From the NCBI GenBank assembly GCA_965531145.1, contig CBESOE010000006.1, positions 17,023-81,022 of the forward strand: 64,000 nucleotides of DNA. The letters are read 5' to 3'. Numbering within the stretch: position 1 is the stretch's first letter; each line of letters begins with the position of its first letter. The DNA is from JAQAZP01 sp965531145. Its GTDB lineage: Bacteria > Acidobacteriota > JAQAZP01. This document shows positions 19,687-28,022 of the stretch, one piece after another. Made by a program: the position numbers and the translations under genes. The notes under the pieces are model-generated. The model saw only the letters and a list, made by a program, of their open reading frames with translations, had not been told where the DNA came from and made no database searches.

Positions 19687-20679
19687 ATGCCCAACCTGTT
19701 GACCCGGTGCGCCGTGGATGCTGCCCGCAGCGCTTGCCGCGGCGCCCGGCCCTCCATCTGGTTTGCCGATGGGGCGGATTCGGCCCTACTGGACGCCCTG
19801 CCCGGGGTGCTGTCGGAACTGCCCGTCCGCCCGGTGCTGGTGGGCCGGACGGAACGGATCCGGGGTCTGGCCGACGAGCGCGGTGTGGATCTGGGAGAGG
19901 TGGAGATCTCCGATCCGGGGGCATCGGAGGACCTGCCGGTTTTTGCCACCCGCCTGCTGGAGATGCGACGTCGCAAGGGGCTCACCCCTCCCGCGGCGGC
20001 GCGGTTGGTGGCCGACCCCTTGGGCTATTCGTTGATGGCTCTGCGCACCGGGCGGGCTGACGGGGTGGTCTGCGGGGCGGGGGTCGAGATACCGGCTACC
20101 CTGCGGGCCATCCTGCGGGTGATCGGCACCCGGGGGGCGGCGGAGCGCGCCTGTGGGTTGACCCTGATCTCCGGCAACGGCCGTCTGCTGCTGGCCGCCG
20201 ACACGGTATTGCACCCCCACCCGGATTCCGAACACCTGGTGCGGATCGCTCTGCTGGCCGCCGGCGCTGCTCCGGCCCTGGGTGTGGAACCCCGGGTGGC
20301 TCTGCTCTCGGCATCGGATTACGGCAGTCTTCCCGGGCCCCATGGGGTGCGGGTCCGGCAAGCGGCGGAGATGCTGAAGACCCGGCGCCCGGACCTGGAG
20401 ACCGATGGTGAGATGCTGCCGGCCACGGCCCTCGACCCCGCCCGGGTGGAGGCCCTGCACCCCCACTCCCGGACCCGGGGCACGGCTGCCGTGCTGGTTT
20501 TTCCCGACCTGCAGTCGGCCCGTCTCTCCGTCCAGCTGGCCCGGCTTGCCGGTGGCGCCACGACCTCGGCCCCGTTTCTCGCCGGCCTGGAGAAAGCGGT
20601 GAACATCCTGCCCGTCCAGCCCGCCGGCGAAGACGCACTCTTCCTCACTGCCATGACCGCCCTGGCCGCCATGTCGTAG
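19687..20679 (+). CDS. Phosphate acetyl/butyryltransferase family protein
   Basis: A 330-aa PTA/PTB-family enzyme, which exchanges the acyl group between acyl-CoA and acyl-phosphate. Family features are RPVLVGRTERIRGLADERG near 50, DPLGYSLMALRTGRADGVVCGA near 115, a central ADTVLHPHPDSEHLVRIA and LVFPDLQSARLSVQLAR near 280. Length suits the catalytic domain alone. No acetate or butyrate kinase gene is adjacent; the upstream neighbour is the NamZ-like enzyme. Which acyl group is used cannot be decided. Start chosen for the GAGGTG site before ATG 19687. Confidence 0.85.
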   Translation: MPNLLTRCAVDAARSACRGARPSIWFADGADSALLDALPGVLSELPVRPVLVGRTERIRGLADERGVDLGEVEISDPGASEDLPVFATRLLEMRRRKGLTPPAAARLVADPLGYSLMALRTGRADGVVCGAGVEIPATLRAILRVIGTRGAAERACGLTLISGNGRLLLAADTVLHPHPDSEHLVRIALLAAGAAPALGVEPRVALLSASDYGSLPGPHGVRVRQAAEMLKTRRPDLETDGEMLPATALDPARVEALHPHSRTRGTAAVLVFPDLQSARLSVQLARLAGGATTSAPFLAGLEKAVNILPVQPAGEDALFLTAMTALAAMS

Positions 20680-20699
20680 CAACGGCGACCGTCACAAGA

Positions 20700-20873
20700 G
20701 GTGACAGTCACCATTTAAACCGCAATAGAAACAGTAAAAAGTTGCGCAAAATCATGGGTGACTGTCCCTGGTCAACGGCACCGGGTTGCGGCCCTTGGAA
20801 ACAGGTGGCTGTCACTAGACATTTTTGCCGGAAATTCCTTGAAATGGCGGGGGGGAAATAGGTGGCTGTCACC
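20700..20873. repeat. Cluster of GGTGNCTGTCACC repeats
   Basis: Four related units lie in a gene-free spacer: 20700-20712 (GGTGACAGTCACC, a near-perfect palindrome), 20757-20769 (degenerate), 20804-20815 and 20861-20873. The last is identical over 18 bp to the copy at 6163-6180. The TGA of the radical SAM gene (20869-20871) sits inside the last copy, exactly as at nfo. Confidence 0.7.
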
Positions 20874-22401
20874 GGTCTTTGTATTTGTCGAGGAGGGGGC
20901 CGAAGCGCTGGTGGCTCGATTTGTTGTCCCGCCGGGCCTTGTAGGCCCAGTAGGGCCGGTTGCCCAGGGCGAAGATGCGGCGGAAGGGCCGGGACTCCAT
21001 CAGCAGCACCAGGGGCTTCCAGGCCAGCAGGGCGATGATCGGCCTGGGAACACCCTGGTTGACCATCAGGAAGAGCATGTTGAGCCAGCTCAGGCAGCGG
21101 TGGTGGTCCTCCTTGTGGTAGGAGTCCTCACCGCCGCCGATGACGCCGTCAGCCAGCGCCCTGCGATAGAGTTCGGTGCCCGGGAAGAAGGTCAGTGAAA
21201 AGAGCTGGAGCACAAAGGGACGGGGCATGCGCAGCACGGCGCGGAGGGTTTCCAGCACGGCCGGCGCTTCCTCGTAGGGATTCTCCAGGATCACATCGTA
21301 GGCCGGGATGACGTCCTCGGGGAGGTGCCGGCGGATGATCTCCGCGCAGGTCACCAGCTTGTCGGCGGAGAAGTATTTCCGCCGGTAGAGTTCGTTGGTG
21401 GAGCCGGCTGCCGACTGGATACCCACTTCCACTCGCCGCAATCCCGCATCCACCAGCAGCTTCAGCTTTTCTTCCTTCACCGACTGGACGCTGAGCAGGC
21501 AGAAGAAGGGGAAATTCACCGATTCACGGTAGCGACGGCTGAACTCGGCGATCTCTTCAGCCGAGCCGTAGATGAAACAGTCGTCGGCGAAATTGATCCG
21601 GTTGAACTGCGGGAACCTCTGGTGCATCCACTCCAGCTCGGCCATCAGGTGGCCCACGCTGCGACGGCGTACCGATTTCTGTTTCGAATAGAGTTCCAGC
21701 AGCGCATTGTTGATGCAGAAGGAGCAGTGGTAGGGGCATCCGCGGGTCCACATGGTTTCGTAGACCACGTGGTCCGGGCCGATGAAGTTGACCCGGCCCC
21801 GGGACATCTCGGTCAGCAGCTCCTCGCTCAGTGGCACCACGCTGTCGCCCACCAGCACGTACTGGTCTTTCAGGTGGTAGTCGGGGAAGGGCAGGGTGTC
21901 CAGGTCCTGGATCAGGGGACGGGGCGGGTTGCTCACCAGGCTGCCGTTGCTGGTGGAAGCGATGTTTGCCAGCCCGGCGGGATTCCCGTCACTGTCGAGG
22001 GTATCGGCCAGCTCGCAAATCGCTCCCTCGCCTTCCCCCACACAGACGAAGTCGGCCACCCCGGCACACTCGCCGGGGGCGATGGTGGGGTGCACCCCGC
22101 CCCAGACCGCGGGTACACCGGTTTTATCCCGCACCGCGCGGGTCAGCGCCGAGATCTTGGGGAAGTAGTTGGTCATCAGCGAGTAGCCCACCAGCCGGCT
22201 GTCGCCGCACAGGTCGGCCACCCGGTCCACCACCCGCTGGCTGTAGGTGCCGGTGAAATCCACGCCGTGCTCCATCACCGCGGCCAGGTCGGGGAGAAAG
22301 ATCAGGCGGACCTGGTGCCCCCCCTCCCGCAGCGAGGCGGAGATGCTGCGGATGGAGAGGGCGGTGATATCGAGATATGGTGCGATCAGGGTGATTTTCA
22401 T
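20869..22401 (-). CDS. B12-binding-domain radical SAM enzyme
   Basis: A 510-aa class B-like radical SAM protein. Residues ~1-135 form a cobalamin-binding-type Rossmann domain (AVWGGVHPTIAPGE, then a GEGEGAICEL helix). The radical SAM barrel begins with RGCPYHCSFC, the CX3CX2C 4Fe-4S motif. Later it has RVEVGIQSAAGSTNEL and DVILENPYEE, typical of the BchE/ThnK-like oxidoreductase branch. The substrate is unknown; many act on lipids, hopanoids or secondary metabolites. The start at 22401 (MKITLIAP) is the usual N-terminus and follows a GGGGA site. The stop is provided by a dispersed repeat. Confidence 0.85.
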   Translation of the reverse strand: MKITLIAPYLDITALSIRSISASLREGGHQVRLIFLPDLAAVMEHGVDFTGTYSQRVVDRVADLCGDSRLVGYSLMTNYFPKISALTRAVRDKTGVPAVWGGVHPTIAPGECAGVADFVCVGEGEGAICELADTLDSDGNPAGLANIASTSNGSLVSNPPRPLIQDLDTLPFPDYHLKDQYVLVGDSVVPLSEELLTEMSRGRVNFIGPDHVVYETMWTRGCPYHCSFCINNALLELYSKQKSVRRRSVGHLMAELEWMHQRFPQFNRINFADDCFIYGSAEEIAEFSRRYRESVNFPFFCLLSVQSVKEEKLKLLVDAGLRRVEVGIQSAAGSTNELYRRKYFSADKLVTCAEIIRRHLPEDVIPAYDVILENPYEEAPAVLETLRAVLRMPRPFVLQLFSLTFFPGTELYRRALADGVIGGGEDSYHKEDHHRCLSWLNMLFLMVNQGVPRPIIALLAWKPLVLLMESRPFRRIFALGNRPYWAYKARRDNKSSHQRFGPLLDKYKDR

Positions 22402-22837
22402 CTGGGTCATCCCCGGCTGTTGTTTGCAACTGGTTGCCGCCCGACGGCGGCACACGATTATAGGGGCTTGGGGGAAAGGGGATCAACCGGTGGGGCAGGC
22501 AAAAAAAGTGGGGAGGTTGCCCTCCCCGAATATCTAATCAGAAGGTTTGGTAATCCTGGACCCGCCGCCGGGATCGAAGTTTCCTTACCCGTCTCCCTAA
22601 AAAACGGTTCGGAATGCCGCCATTCGCGAAATGAGCGGCCGACGAAACCACGGTAAGCCCGCCCGAAATATAAGCAATAATCCTGCCACAGGCAACCCCC
22701 TTGCGTCGCTCGGCCTAATCCGTTTAAATTGTGTGGTTTTCTAAGGGACTGTCCATTGGTCCGAATGACACACATAATCCAAAAAATTGAAGTTCCTTCA
22801 TGATTTTGGAGAATCAAGCCCGGAGGAGGGACCCTTG
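22402..22837. other. Divergent intergenic region, 436 bp
   Basis: It separates the minus-strand radical SAM gene from the plus-strand DUF4139 gene and must hold both promoters. No convincing -35/-10 pair was found. A hairpin with an adjacent A run occurs at 22501-22527. Short open frames here have no homology signal. Confidence 0.5.
22510..22527 (-). terminator. Hairpin with T run on the minus strand
   Basis: GGGGAGG (22510-22516) pairs with CCTCCCC (22521-22527) across TTGC. On the minus strand it is followed by seven T (22501-22507). It lies upstream of the radical SAM gene, so it could end a short leader transcript or isolate the gene. Confidence 0.5.
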
Positions 22838-24313
22838 ATGAATACTGAAAAGTTGGTTCGCAGCCGTTTTCTGACCGTTGCGCTGGTCTGCTGTGCGGTA
22901 TTGGCTGCCGGTCCTGTGGTGGGGTGGCCGGCCGACGATCCGCAACAGGTGACGGCCACCGATCAACAGCGGGAGCAACTGGCCCTCACCGTCTACAACC
23001 AGGGCTTCGGCCTGGTGAGCGACCTGCGCCGGGTGGATCTACCCGTGGGGCCGGTCCAATTGCGCTGGGATGACGTGCCGCAACAACTGGACCCGGACTC
23101 GGTGGCCCTGGTCCAGTCGGGAGGCGGAGCAGCGTTGACCGTACTGGAGCAGTTTTACGACGAGGACCTGGTCAGCCCGGCCCGCCTGATGGAGCTTTTT
23201 ATCGGCCGGGAGATCACCCTGGTGCAGGAGGACCGGGAACTGCGGGAAAAGCGGACCAGGGCGCGGCTGCTCAGCACGTCCGGTCCCACCCTGGAGGTGG
23301 ACGGGGCGGTCATGGTGGGGCATCCGGGCCGGGTGGAACTGCCGGAACTGCCGCCGGGCCTGTTGCTTCGCCCGGCCCTGGGCTGGCTGGCGGTGAGCGG
23401 GAAAGCCGGCGTGGCACAGCTGGAGGCCCGTTACCTCACCGGGGGGCTGGGCTGGACCGCCGGATACCGGCTGGCACTCCACCGTGACGAGGATGCGGCT
23501 GATCTTGCCGGTTGGGTGTCGGTGGAGAACCGCAGCGGTGCCGACTTTCCGGGTGCCGTCCTCCGTCTGGTGGCCGGTGACGTGAACCGCATCGCCCCCG
23601 CGGCCCGGTACGACTCCCGGGAGAAGATGATGAGGGCCCCGGGCGCGATGATGGATTCGGCTGCGGAAGCGGGGGTTGGTTTCAGTGAGGAGGCGCTCTC
23701 GGGGTATCATCTCTACACTCTGGAGCGGGCGGCCGATCTGCTGGACAACCGGGCCACCCGGGTCGCCTTTGCCGAGGCGGACGGGGTGCAGGTGGAGCGG
23801 CAGCTGGTATTGCGCGGCAACCCCTCCCACTCGCGGAGCCGTTACGGAGAGGTCCAGCGGGAGTCGGTGGCGGTGGTACTGCGGCTCCAGAACAGCGAGG
23901 AAAACGGACTGGGACGGCCGTTGCCCGCCGGGGTCTGGCAGGTGTTCAAGGAGGACTCCTCCGGTGCTCAACTGTTCCTCGGTGAGAACCACTTCGGTCA
24001 CTCGGCGCGGGGAACCGAGGTGGTGATCGGTGTGGGCAACAGTTTTGATGTCACCGCCGAACGGGTGCAGACCGACTACCGCAAGCTGAGCAACGTTCGC
24101 TGGGACGTGGAGACGGCTTGGCGGATCACCCTGCGCAACGGTAGCGCCCGCGATGTGGAGGTGCTGGTGCGCGAACCGGTGCAGGGCCAGTGGGAGCTCC
24201 GCGGCGCCAGCCAGGCCCACATCCGGGTGGATGCGACGACACTGGGGTTCGAGGTGCCGGTGGCGGCCGGGTCTTCAACGGTGCTGGAATACAGAGTGGT
24301 GATCGACTGGTGA
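22838..24313 (+). CDS. Secreted DUF4139 domain protein
   Basis: A 491-aa protein with a Sec signal (about 1-35). The family hallmark is a beta-rich body that begins with LTVYNQGFGLVSDLRRVDL and includes QLEARYLTGGLGWTAGYRL, WVSVENRSGADFPGAVLRLVAG and a final WRITLRNGSARDVEVLVRE. These proteins are periplasmic or surface proteins of unknown activity. A GGAGGAGGG site precedes ATG 22838, making this the clear start. The carbamoyltransferase gene starts 11 bp downstream, so they share an operon. Confidence 0.8.
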   Translation: MNTEKLVRSRFLTVALVCCAVLAAGPVVGWPADDPQQVTATDQQREQLALTVYNQGFGLVSDLRRVDLPVGPVQLRWDDVPQQLDPDSVALVQSGGGAALTVLEQFYDEDLVSPARLMELFIGREITLVQEDRELREKRTRARLLSTSGPTLEVDGAVMVGHPGRVELPELPPGLLLRPALGWLAVSGKAGVAQLEARYLTGGLGWTAGYRLALHRDEDAADLAGWVSVENRSGADFPGAVLRLVAGDVNRIAPAARYDSREKMMRAPGAMMDSAAEAGVGFSEEALSGYHLYTLERAADLLDNRATRVAFAEADGVQVERQLVLRGNPSHSRSRYGEVQRESVAVVLRLQNSEENGLGRPLPAGVWQVFKEDSSGAQLFLGENHFGHSARGTEVVIGVGNSFDVTAERVQTDYRKLSNVRWDVETAWRITLRNGSARDVEVLVREPVQGQWELRGASQAHIRVDATTLGFEVPVAAGSSTVLEYRVVIDW

Positions 24314-24324
24314 GAGGAGAGACG

Positions 24325-26073
24325 ATGGAAGCGAAGTCCGGCGGGTATGTGCTCGGGGTCAATTTCAGCCACGATCGCTCGGCCTGCCTGCTGCACGACG
24401 GCGAGATCGTCACCGCGGTGGCCGAGGAGCGTCTGGACCGGATCAAGCGGTCCGAAGGGTGCCTCTATGTCCAGGGTCGCAAGGGCGGCCGGACCATGCC
24501 CAACTTCGCCATCGGCTACTGCCTCGATGCTGCCGGCATCGGCATCGACGACCTCGACCTGCTGGTCATCGACCACGCCCTGACCCCGGTTGACCTCCCC
24601 TTTCTGCAGCGGATGATCCCGATGAAGGACAAGCAGCGTATCCGCGCGCTGCCGCACCCCTCCCACCACCTGGCCCACGCGACCACGGTCTTCCACACCT
24701 CGGGGTTCGACGAGGCGGCGGTGCTGGTGGCCGACGCCTTTGGCAGTGCCACCCGGGCCGGGGTGGAGTGCGAGACCGGGTTCCGCGCCCGGGGCCCGGC
24801 CATCGAACCGGTCTTCCGCAACTTCCAGACCAACCAGCGGGCGCAGTTCCTCTGCCTCACCGGCATGTACCGGCTGGTAACCCAGATTCTTGGTTTCGTT
24901 GCCCCCGACCAGGGCGAACAGCGGCTGATGGCTCTGGACGATGCGGGCAAGACCATGGGGCTGGCCGCCCACGGGAAGGCGCGTGACGACTGGCCGTCCT
25001 TTGTCACCTTTCCCAACCGGGGGAAGACGGACGGTTCACCCCTGATGATGGACTTCTCCGGAGTGCTGGACTGGCTGGAGGCACAGAAACTGATCTCCTT
25101 CAACCGGGACCAGCGTTCGGGGCGGATGATCCTCGACATCGCCATCCGGGAGCATGGCGACCCGCTCACCGACCTGCACCGCGATCTGGCCACCCGGGTG
25201 CAGGAGGAGTTCACCGCGGCGATGATCGGGATCGTCCGTGAACTGCATCGCATCACCGGCCTGCCCCGGCTCTGTATCTCCGGCGGGGCGGCTCTCAACT
25301 CGGTGGCCAATGCTCGGATCGTCGAGGAGACGCCCTTCGAAGAAGTGTTCATCTTTCCCGCCGGCACCGACGACGGCAACGCCCTGGGCTGTGCGTATTT
25401 CGGGCAGTACCAACTGCTGGACCGGCCCTGGCAGCCGCGGCCGCTGGCTTCACCATTCCTCGGTATTGAATATGACGAGGACCAGTACCGTCAGGCGGCC
25501 GCCGGTATGGGGCTGCTGCCCAAAAAGGCGGGCAGTGAAGAGGAACTCGTGGAGTGGGCTGCCGGAGCGCTGGAGGCGGGGAAGGTGGTGGGCTGGTTCC
25601 AGGGCGGGAGTGAGATCGGTCCCCGGGCGCTGGGCCACCGCAGCCTGCTCGCCGACCCGCGCCGGCAGGAGTCGGTGGAGGCGCTGAATGCGAAGATCAA
25701 GTTTCGCGAACCCTTCCGGCCCTATGCCCCCAGTGTGATCGAGGAGCGACAGGGCGAGTTCTTCCAGCTGGACCGGCCCAGCCCCTATATGCTGCTGGTG
25801 GCGCCGGTGCGTCCGGAGCAGCGGTCGGTGATCCCGGCGGTGACCCATGTGGACGGCACGGCCAGGGTGCAGACCGTGAGCCGGAAGGTTGACCCGCTCT
25901 ACCACCGCCTGATCGAGCGGTTCGGGGAGTTGAGCGGGGTCCCGCTGGTGCTCAATACGTCGATGAACCGGGCCGGCGAACCTATGGTGGAATCACCTTT
26001 GGATGCGGTCCGGATGTTCAGGGGAACGGAACTGGACGCACTGGCCATGGGACGCCTCTTTCTCGAGAAATAA
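24325..26073 (+). CDS. NodU/CmcH-family carbamoyltransferase
   Basis: A 582-aa enzyme that uses carbamoyl phosphate and ATP to carbamoylate a hydroxyl group on a sugar or natural product. The N-terminal Kae1/TsaD-like domain (about 10-350) has VNFSHDRSACLLHDG, the metal-site HPSHHLAHA and the nucleotide loop CISGGAALNSVANARI. The C-terminal carbamoyl-transfer domain has GWFQGGSEIGPRALGHRSLL and REPFRPYAPSV. Length fits the family. It follows the DUF4139 gene by 11 bp and precedes a small ORF. Its substrate may be a surface glycan, but this is a guess. Confidence 0.88.
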   Translation: MEAKSGGYVLGVNFSHDRSACLLHDGEIVTAVAEERLDRIKRSEGCLYVQGRKGGRTMPNFAIGYCLDAAGIGIDDLDLLVIDHALTPVDLPFLQRMIPMKDKQRIRALPHPSHHLAHATTVFHTSGFDEAAVLVADAFGSATRAGVECETGFRARGPAIEPVFRNFQTNQRAQFLCLTGMYRLVTQILGFVAPDQGEQRLMALDDAGKTMGLAAHGKARDDWPSFVTFPNRGKTDGSPLMMDFSGVLDWLEAQKLISFNRDQRSGRMILDIAIREHGDPLTDLHRDLATRVQEEFTAAMIGIVRELHRITGLPRLCISGGAALNSVANARIVEETPFEEVFIFPAGTDDGNALGCAYFGQYQLLDRPWQPRPLASPFLGIEYDEDQYRQAAAGMGLLPKKAGSEEELVEWAAGALEAGKVVGWFQGGSEIGPRALGHRSLLADPRRQESVEALNAKIKFREPFRPYAPSVIEERQGEFFQLDRPSPYMLLVAPVRPEQRSVIPAVTHVDGTARVQTVSRKVDPLYHRLIERFGELSGVPLVLNTSMNRAGEPMVESPLDAVRMFRGTELDALAMGRLFLEK

Positions 26074-26118
26074 AATCGCAGGACCCCTGCGGCCTGCATC
26101 TGGAGAGTGACCAGCAGA

Positions 26119-26370
26119 ATGTCTGACGTACAGAAGATCATCGTGGCGTTGAACAGTATCAAGGTGGGGGATCTCGACCTGATCGTGGAGAAGCTGGGGG
26201 TGATCCGCGGCGAACTCCAGGCGGCCGGTCTGGATGACCAGGCCGGCATCCTCGAACTGGCCCTGGACGCCCTCCGCGGCGGCCGGATCCCCGAGTTTCG
26301 TAAGCTGATGGCCCGTGCCACCGCCGAACTGGGCCACTGCAAGGGGCGGAGAGGCTCGAAACGGGATTGA
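26119..26370 (+). CDS. Small helical protein, unknown
   Basis: An 83-aa protein starting at ATG 26119 with GGAGAG about 11 nt upstream; a GTG four codons earlier is an alternative. It is predicted all-helical with two amphipathic helices (DLIVEKLGVIRGELQAAG and AGILELALDALRGG) and a basic tail that contains one Cys. It follows the carbamoyltransferase by 45 bp on the same strand. No family was recognised. It could be a small adaptor or regulator. Confidence 0.55.
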   Translation: MSDVQKIIVALNSIKVGDLDLIVEKLGVIRGELQAAGLDDQAGILELALDALRGGRIPEFRKLMARATAELGHCKGRRGSKRD

Positions 26371-26745
26371 ACTGTTACGACACGCTGGTGGAACGCAAAT
26401 CCGACCAACTCCGTAGGCAATGAAGTGCCGACAGTGGGAAAAGATATTCTCATGGCCCCTGGGATTCCATTTCTTTTCCATTTATTAACACAGTTAACCC
26501 TTTAGAATCTTATAAATCACATATCCCGGCTCCCCCCCTGGAAACGCTGCTTGCGCTGGCACAACAATTGCTTTATAAAATCAACAAGTTGTTGTGTTTT
26601 TTGCGCGTTTTAAGGAATGAACCCGAGTTTCTTTAATGGCTTCATTTCCCGGCCCCCGGGGCCCCGGCCTTGAGAACCCCGGTTTACCCCATTCTCCTGA
26701 TCTGCGCTCATATTTTACTAACTCCATACCAAAGGAGAACCAGCC
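26371..26745. other. Intergenic region upstream of the first CTQ module, 375 bp
   Basis: It is clearly more AT-rich than the flanks, especially 26455-26640, and contains a hairpin plus T run at 26560-26602. It must carry the promoter for the gene at 26746, but no good consensus pair was found. No gene or tRNA seen. Confidence 0.5.
26560..26602 (+). terminator. AT-rich hairpin followed by T6
   Basis: CACAACAA (26560-26567) pairs with TTGTTGTG (26589-26596), followed directly by six T. The stem is AT-rich and the loop is long (21 nt, partly paired), so strength is doubtful. It would end the transcript of the carbamoyltransferase unit. Confidence 0.4.
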
Positions 26746-27663
26746 ATGGGAAATTATCGGTCACTCCGGTTGGTCGCCATCGTCGGCATCGTTTTGCTGG
26801 CGTGGTCACCGCTGGGAGCCTGGCAGGGTGTTGCCCGGGAGGGGACGCCCCTGCCGTCGAACACCACGCATCTGGCGGTTCAGCTGACCACGCAGCAGCC
26901 GGTCAGCCCCGATCCGGGTATCCCCGAGCGGGTCTACCCGGTGGATGCCTACAACCAGGGTGCCGACATCTGGCTCGCCATCCCCCCCACGGTTGCCGGC
27001 AGCGACATCGCCGGAGCCACGGCGCGGGTCTACATCACCCACCACCGGACTCTGCTGGACAGCTGGACTGACAGCGCCGGCCTCAAGGATTGCAGCGGCG
27101 GCTTCGAGACGGTGATGCTGCAGGGCGAAACCTCGGCGGACAACTACGTCCTGGGCTGGGGCGGGGCCTCGGAAACCGGCCGCTACGACGTAGTTGTCGA
27201 TTTCGAACCCTTTGGTGTGTACAACCTGGGCGTGGACCTCATCGACCACGCCAGGATCGGCGGCTTCCAGGTGCTGGACGGCAGCCGGGCCATCGACTAC
27301 ATCCTCATCACCCCCGACCCGGGCTGTGCCCGGATCATCGGCAACCAGTCCTACGTGGGCGGCCTCTATGAGCCCACCGAAGAGTTTCTCGCCAACGGCT
27401 GGGATAATGGCCCCAACAACATCAATGAGGATGGCGGCGGCGACGACGTTTTCCAGGGCACAGTGTCCGCGATCTGGTCGCTGGCCAACTTTGTCGACTA
27501 TCAGGGCAGCCCGATCGACGTCGATCGGGTGGGTAGCATCGATACGAGCACCGGGCTTTACGTGGCGCGTAATTTTACCGGCGAGGGCGACGTCAACGCC
27601 AACTATCTTGGGCGCACCGACACGGTGTATGTCATGACCAGTACCCCCTCCTGGGTGCCGTAA
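26746..27663 (+). CDS. Secreted Ig-like protein in the qhpA slot, copy 1
   Basis: A 305-aa exported protein (Sec signal about 1-30, AAAGGAGA site upstream). It is a clear paralogue of the protein at 34280-35197, which has the same length. Shared blocks include VYPVDxxxxGxDxWxAxP, TARVYIxxHR, a YDxVVDFEPxG motif followed by DLxDH, IDYxLITPD and a GWxNGPN run near residue 225. The YDVVVDFEPFGVYNLGVDLID block resembles a bacterial Ig-like motif seen in secreted proteins (quoted here only partly: YDVVVDFEPFGVYN). There is no CxxCH, so it binds no c-type heme. It precedes the peptide gene by 37 bp. By position it corresponds to the QHNDH alpha subunit, but no sequence match to alpha was seen; the role of scaffold subunit is inference. 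Confidence 0.65.
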   Translation: MGNYRSLRLVAIVGIVLLAWSPLGAWQGVAREGTPLPSNTTHLAVQLTTQQPVSPDPGIPERVYPVDAYNQGADIWLAIPPTVAGSDIAGATARVYITHHRTLLDSWTDSAGLKDCSGGFETVMLQGETSADNYVLGWGGASETGRYDVVVDFEPFGVYNLGVDLIDHARIGGFQVLDGSRAIDYILITPDPGCARIIGNQSYVGGLYEPTEEFLANGWDNGPNNINEDGGGDDVFQGTVSAIWSLANFVDYQGSPIDVDRVGSIDTSTGLYVARNFTGEGDVNANYLGRTDTVYVMTSTPSWVP

Positions 27664-27700
27664 AAATCGTCCCTTTGGGCTGAACAAGGAGAGAGAAACG

Positions 27701-27994
27701 ATGAAGCATCTCAAGCCCCTGAACAAGCGGGCGATGAAACTGAGCGGGGAAAGCGACCACCCCGACGTCTTTGGCTATGCCTGCAGCATCTGCTGCACGG
27801 CCTGGGCACCGGGCTGGGAGAACGGCCAGTCAGGGCACGTGGACCCCTGTCCGTGGATGAACGACCTGTCGCTCTGCTGGGTCACCTGTTACTGGACGGG
27901 CCAGGTGGCCGACGACACGGCCGAGCCGAACTGGCTCGACGACTGTTCGCTGGTCTCCGAAGACTGGGTCCGTATCTGCGTGGTCCCCGACTGA
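27701..27994 (+). CDS. qhpC: QHNDH gamma-subunit-like CTQ precursor peptide, copy 1
   Basis: A 97-aa peptide with 8 Cys and 7 Trp, an AAGGAGAG site before the ATG and no Sec signal. A basic leader (MKHLKPLNKRAMKLSG) is followed by a core aligning with the QHNDH gamma subunit. All known cross-link pairs are conserved with near-identical spacing: C31-E40 (thioether), C50-D55 (thioether, one residue shorter than in QHNDH), C63-D71 (thioether) and C59-W65 (the CTQ itself). C28, C32, C82 and C93 are extra cysteines absent from the classical subunit. It is about three quarters identical to the copy at 36745, with an identical run LCWVTCYWTGQVADD. No maturase is encoded in this module, so it must use the enzymes of the second module. 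Confidence 0.85.
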   Translation: MKHLKPLNKRAMKLSGESDHPDVFGYACSICCTAWAPGWENGQSGHVDPCPWMNDLSLCWVTCYWTGQVADDTAEPNWLDDCSLVSEDWVRICVVPD

Positions 27995-28022
27995 TCACTG
28001 CGGCATATCCTGGAGGAAATCG

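Noticed and set aside
22458..22817. 119-codon minus-strand frame in the 22.4-22.8 kb spacer
   Set aside because: No ribosome binding site, biased composition, and it spans a hairpin; no recognisable domain.
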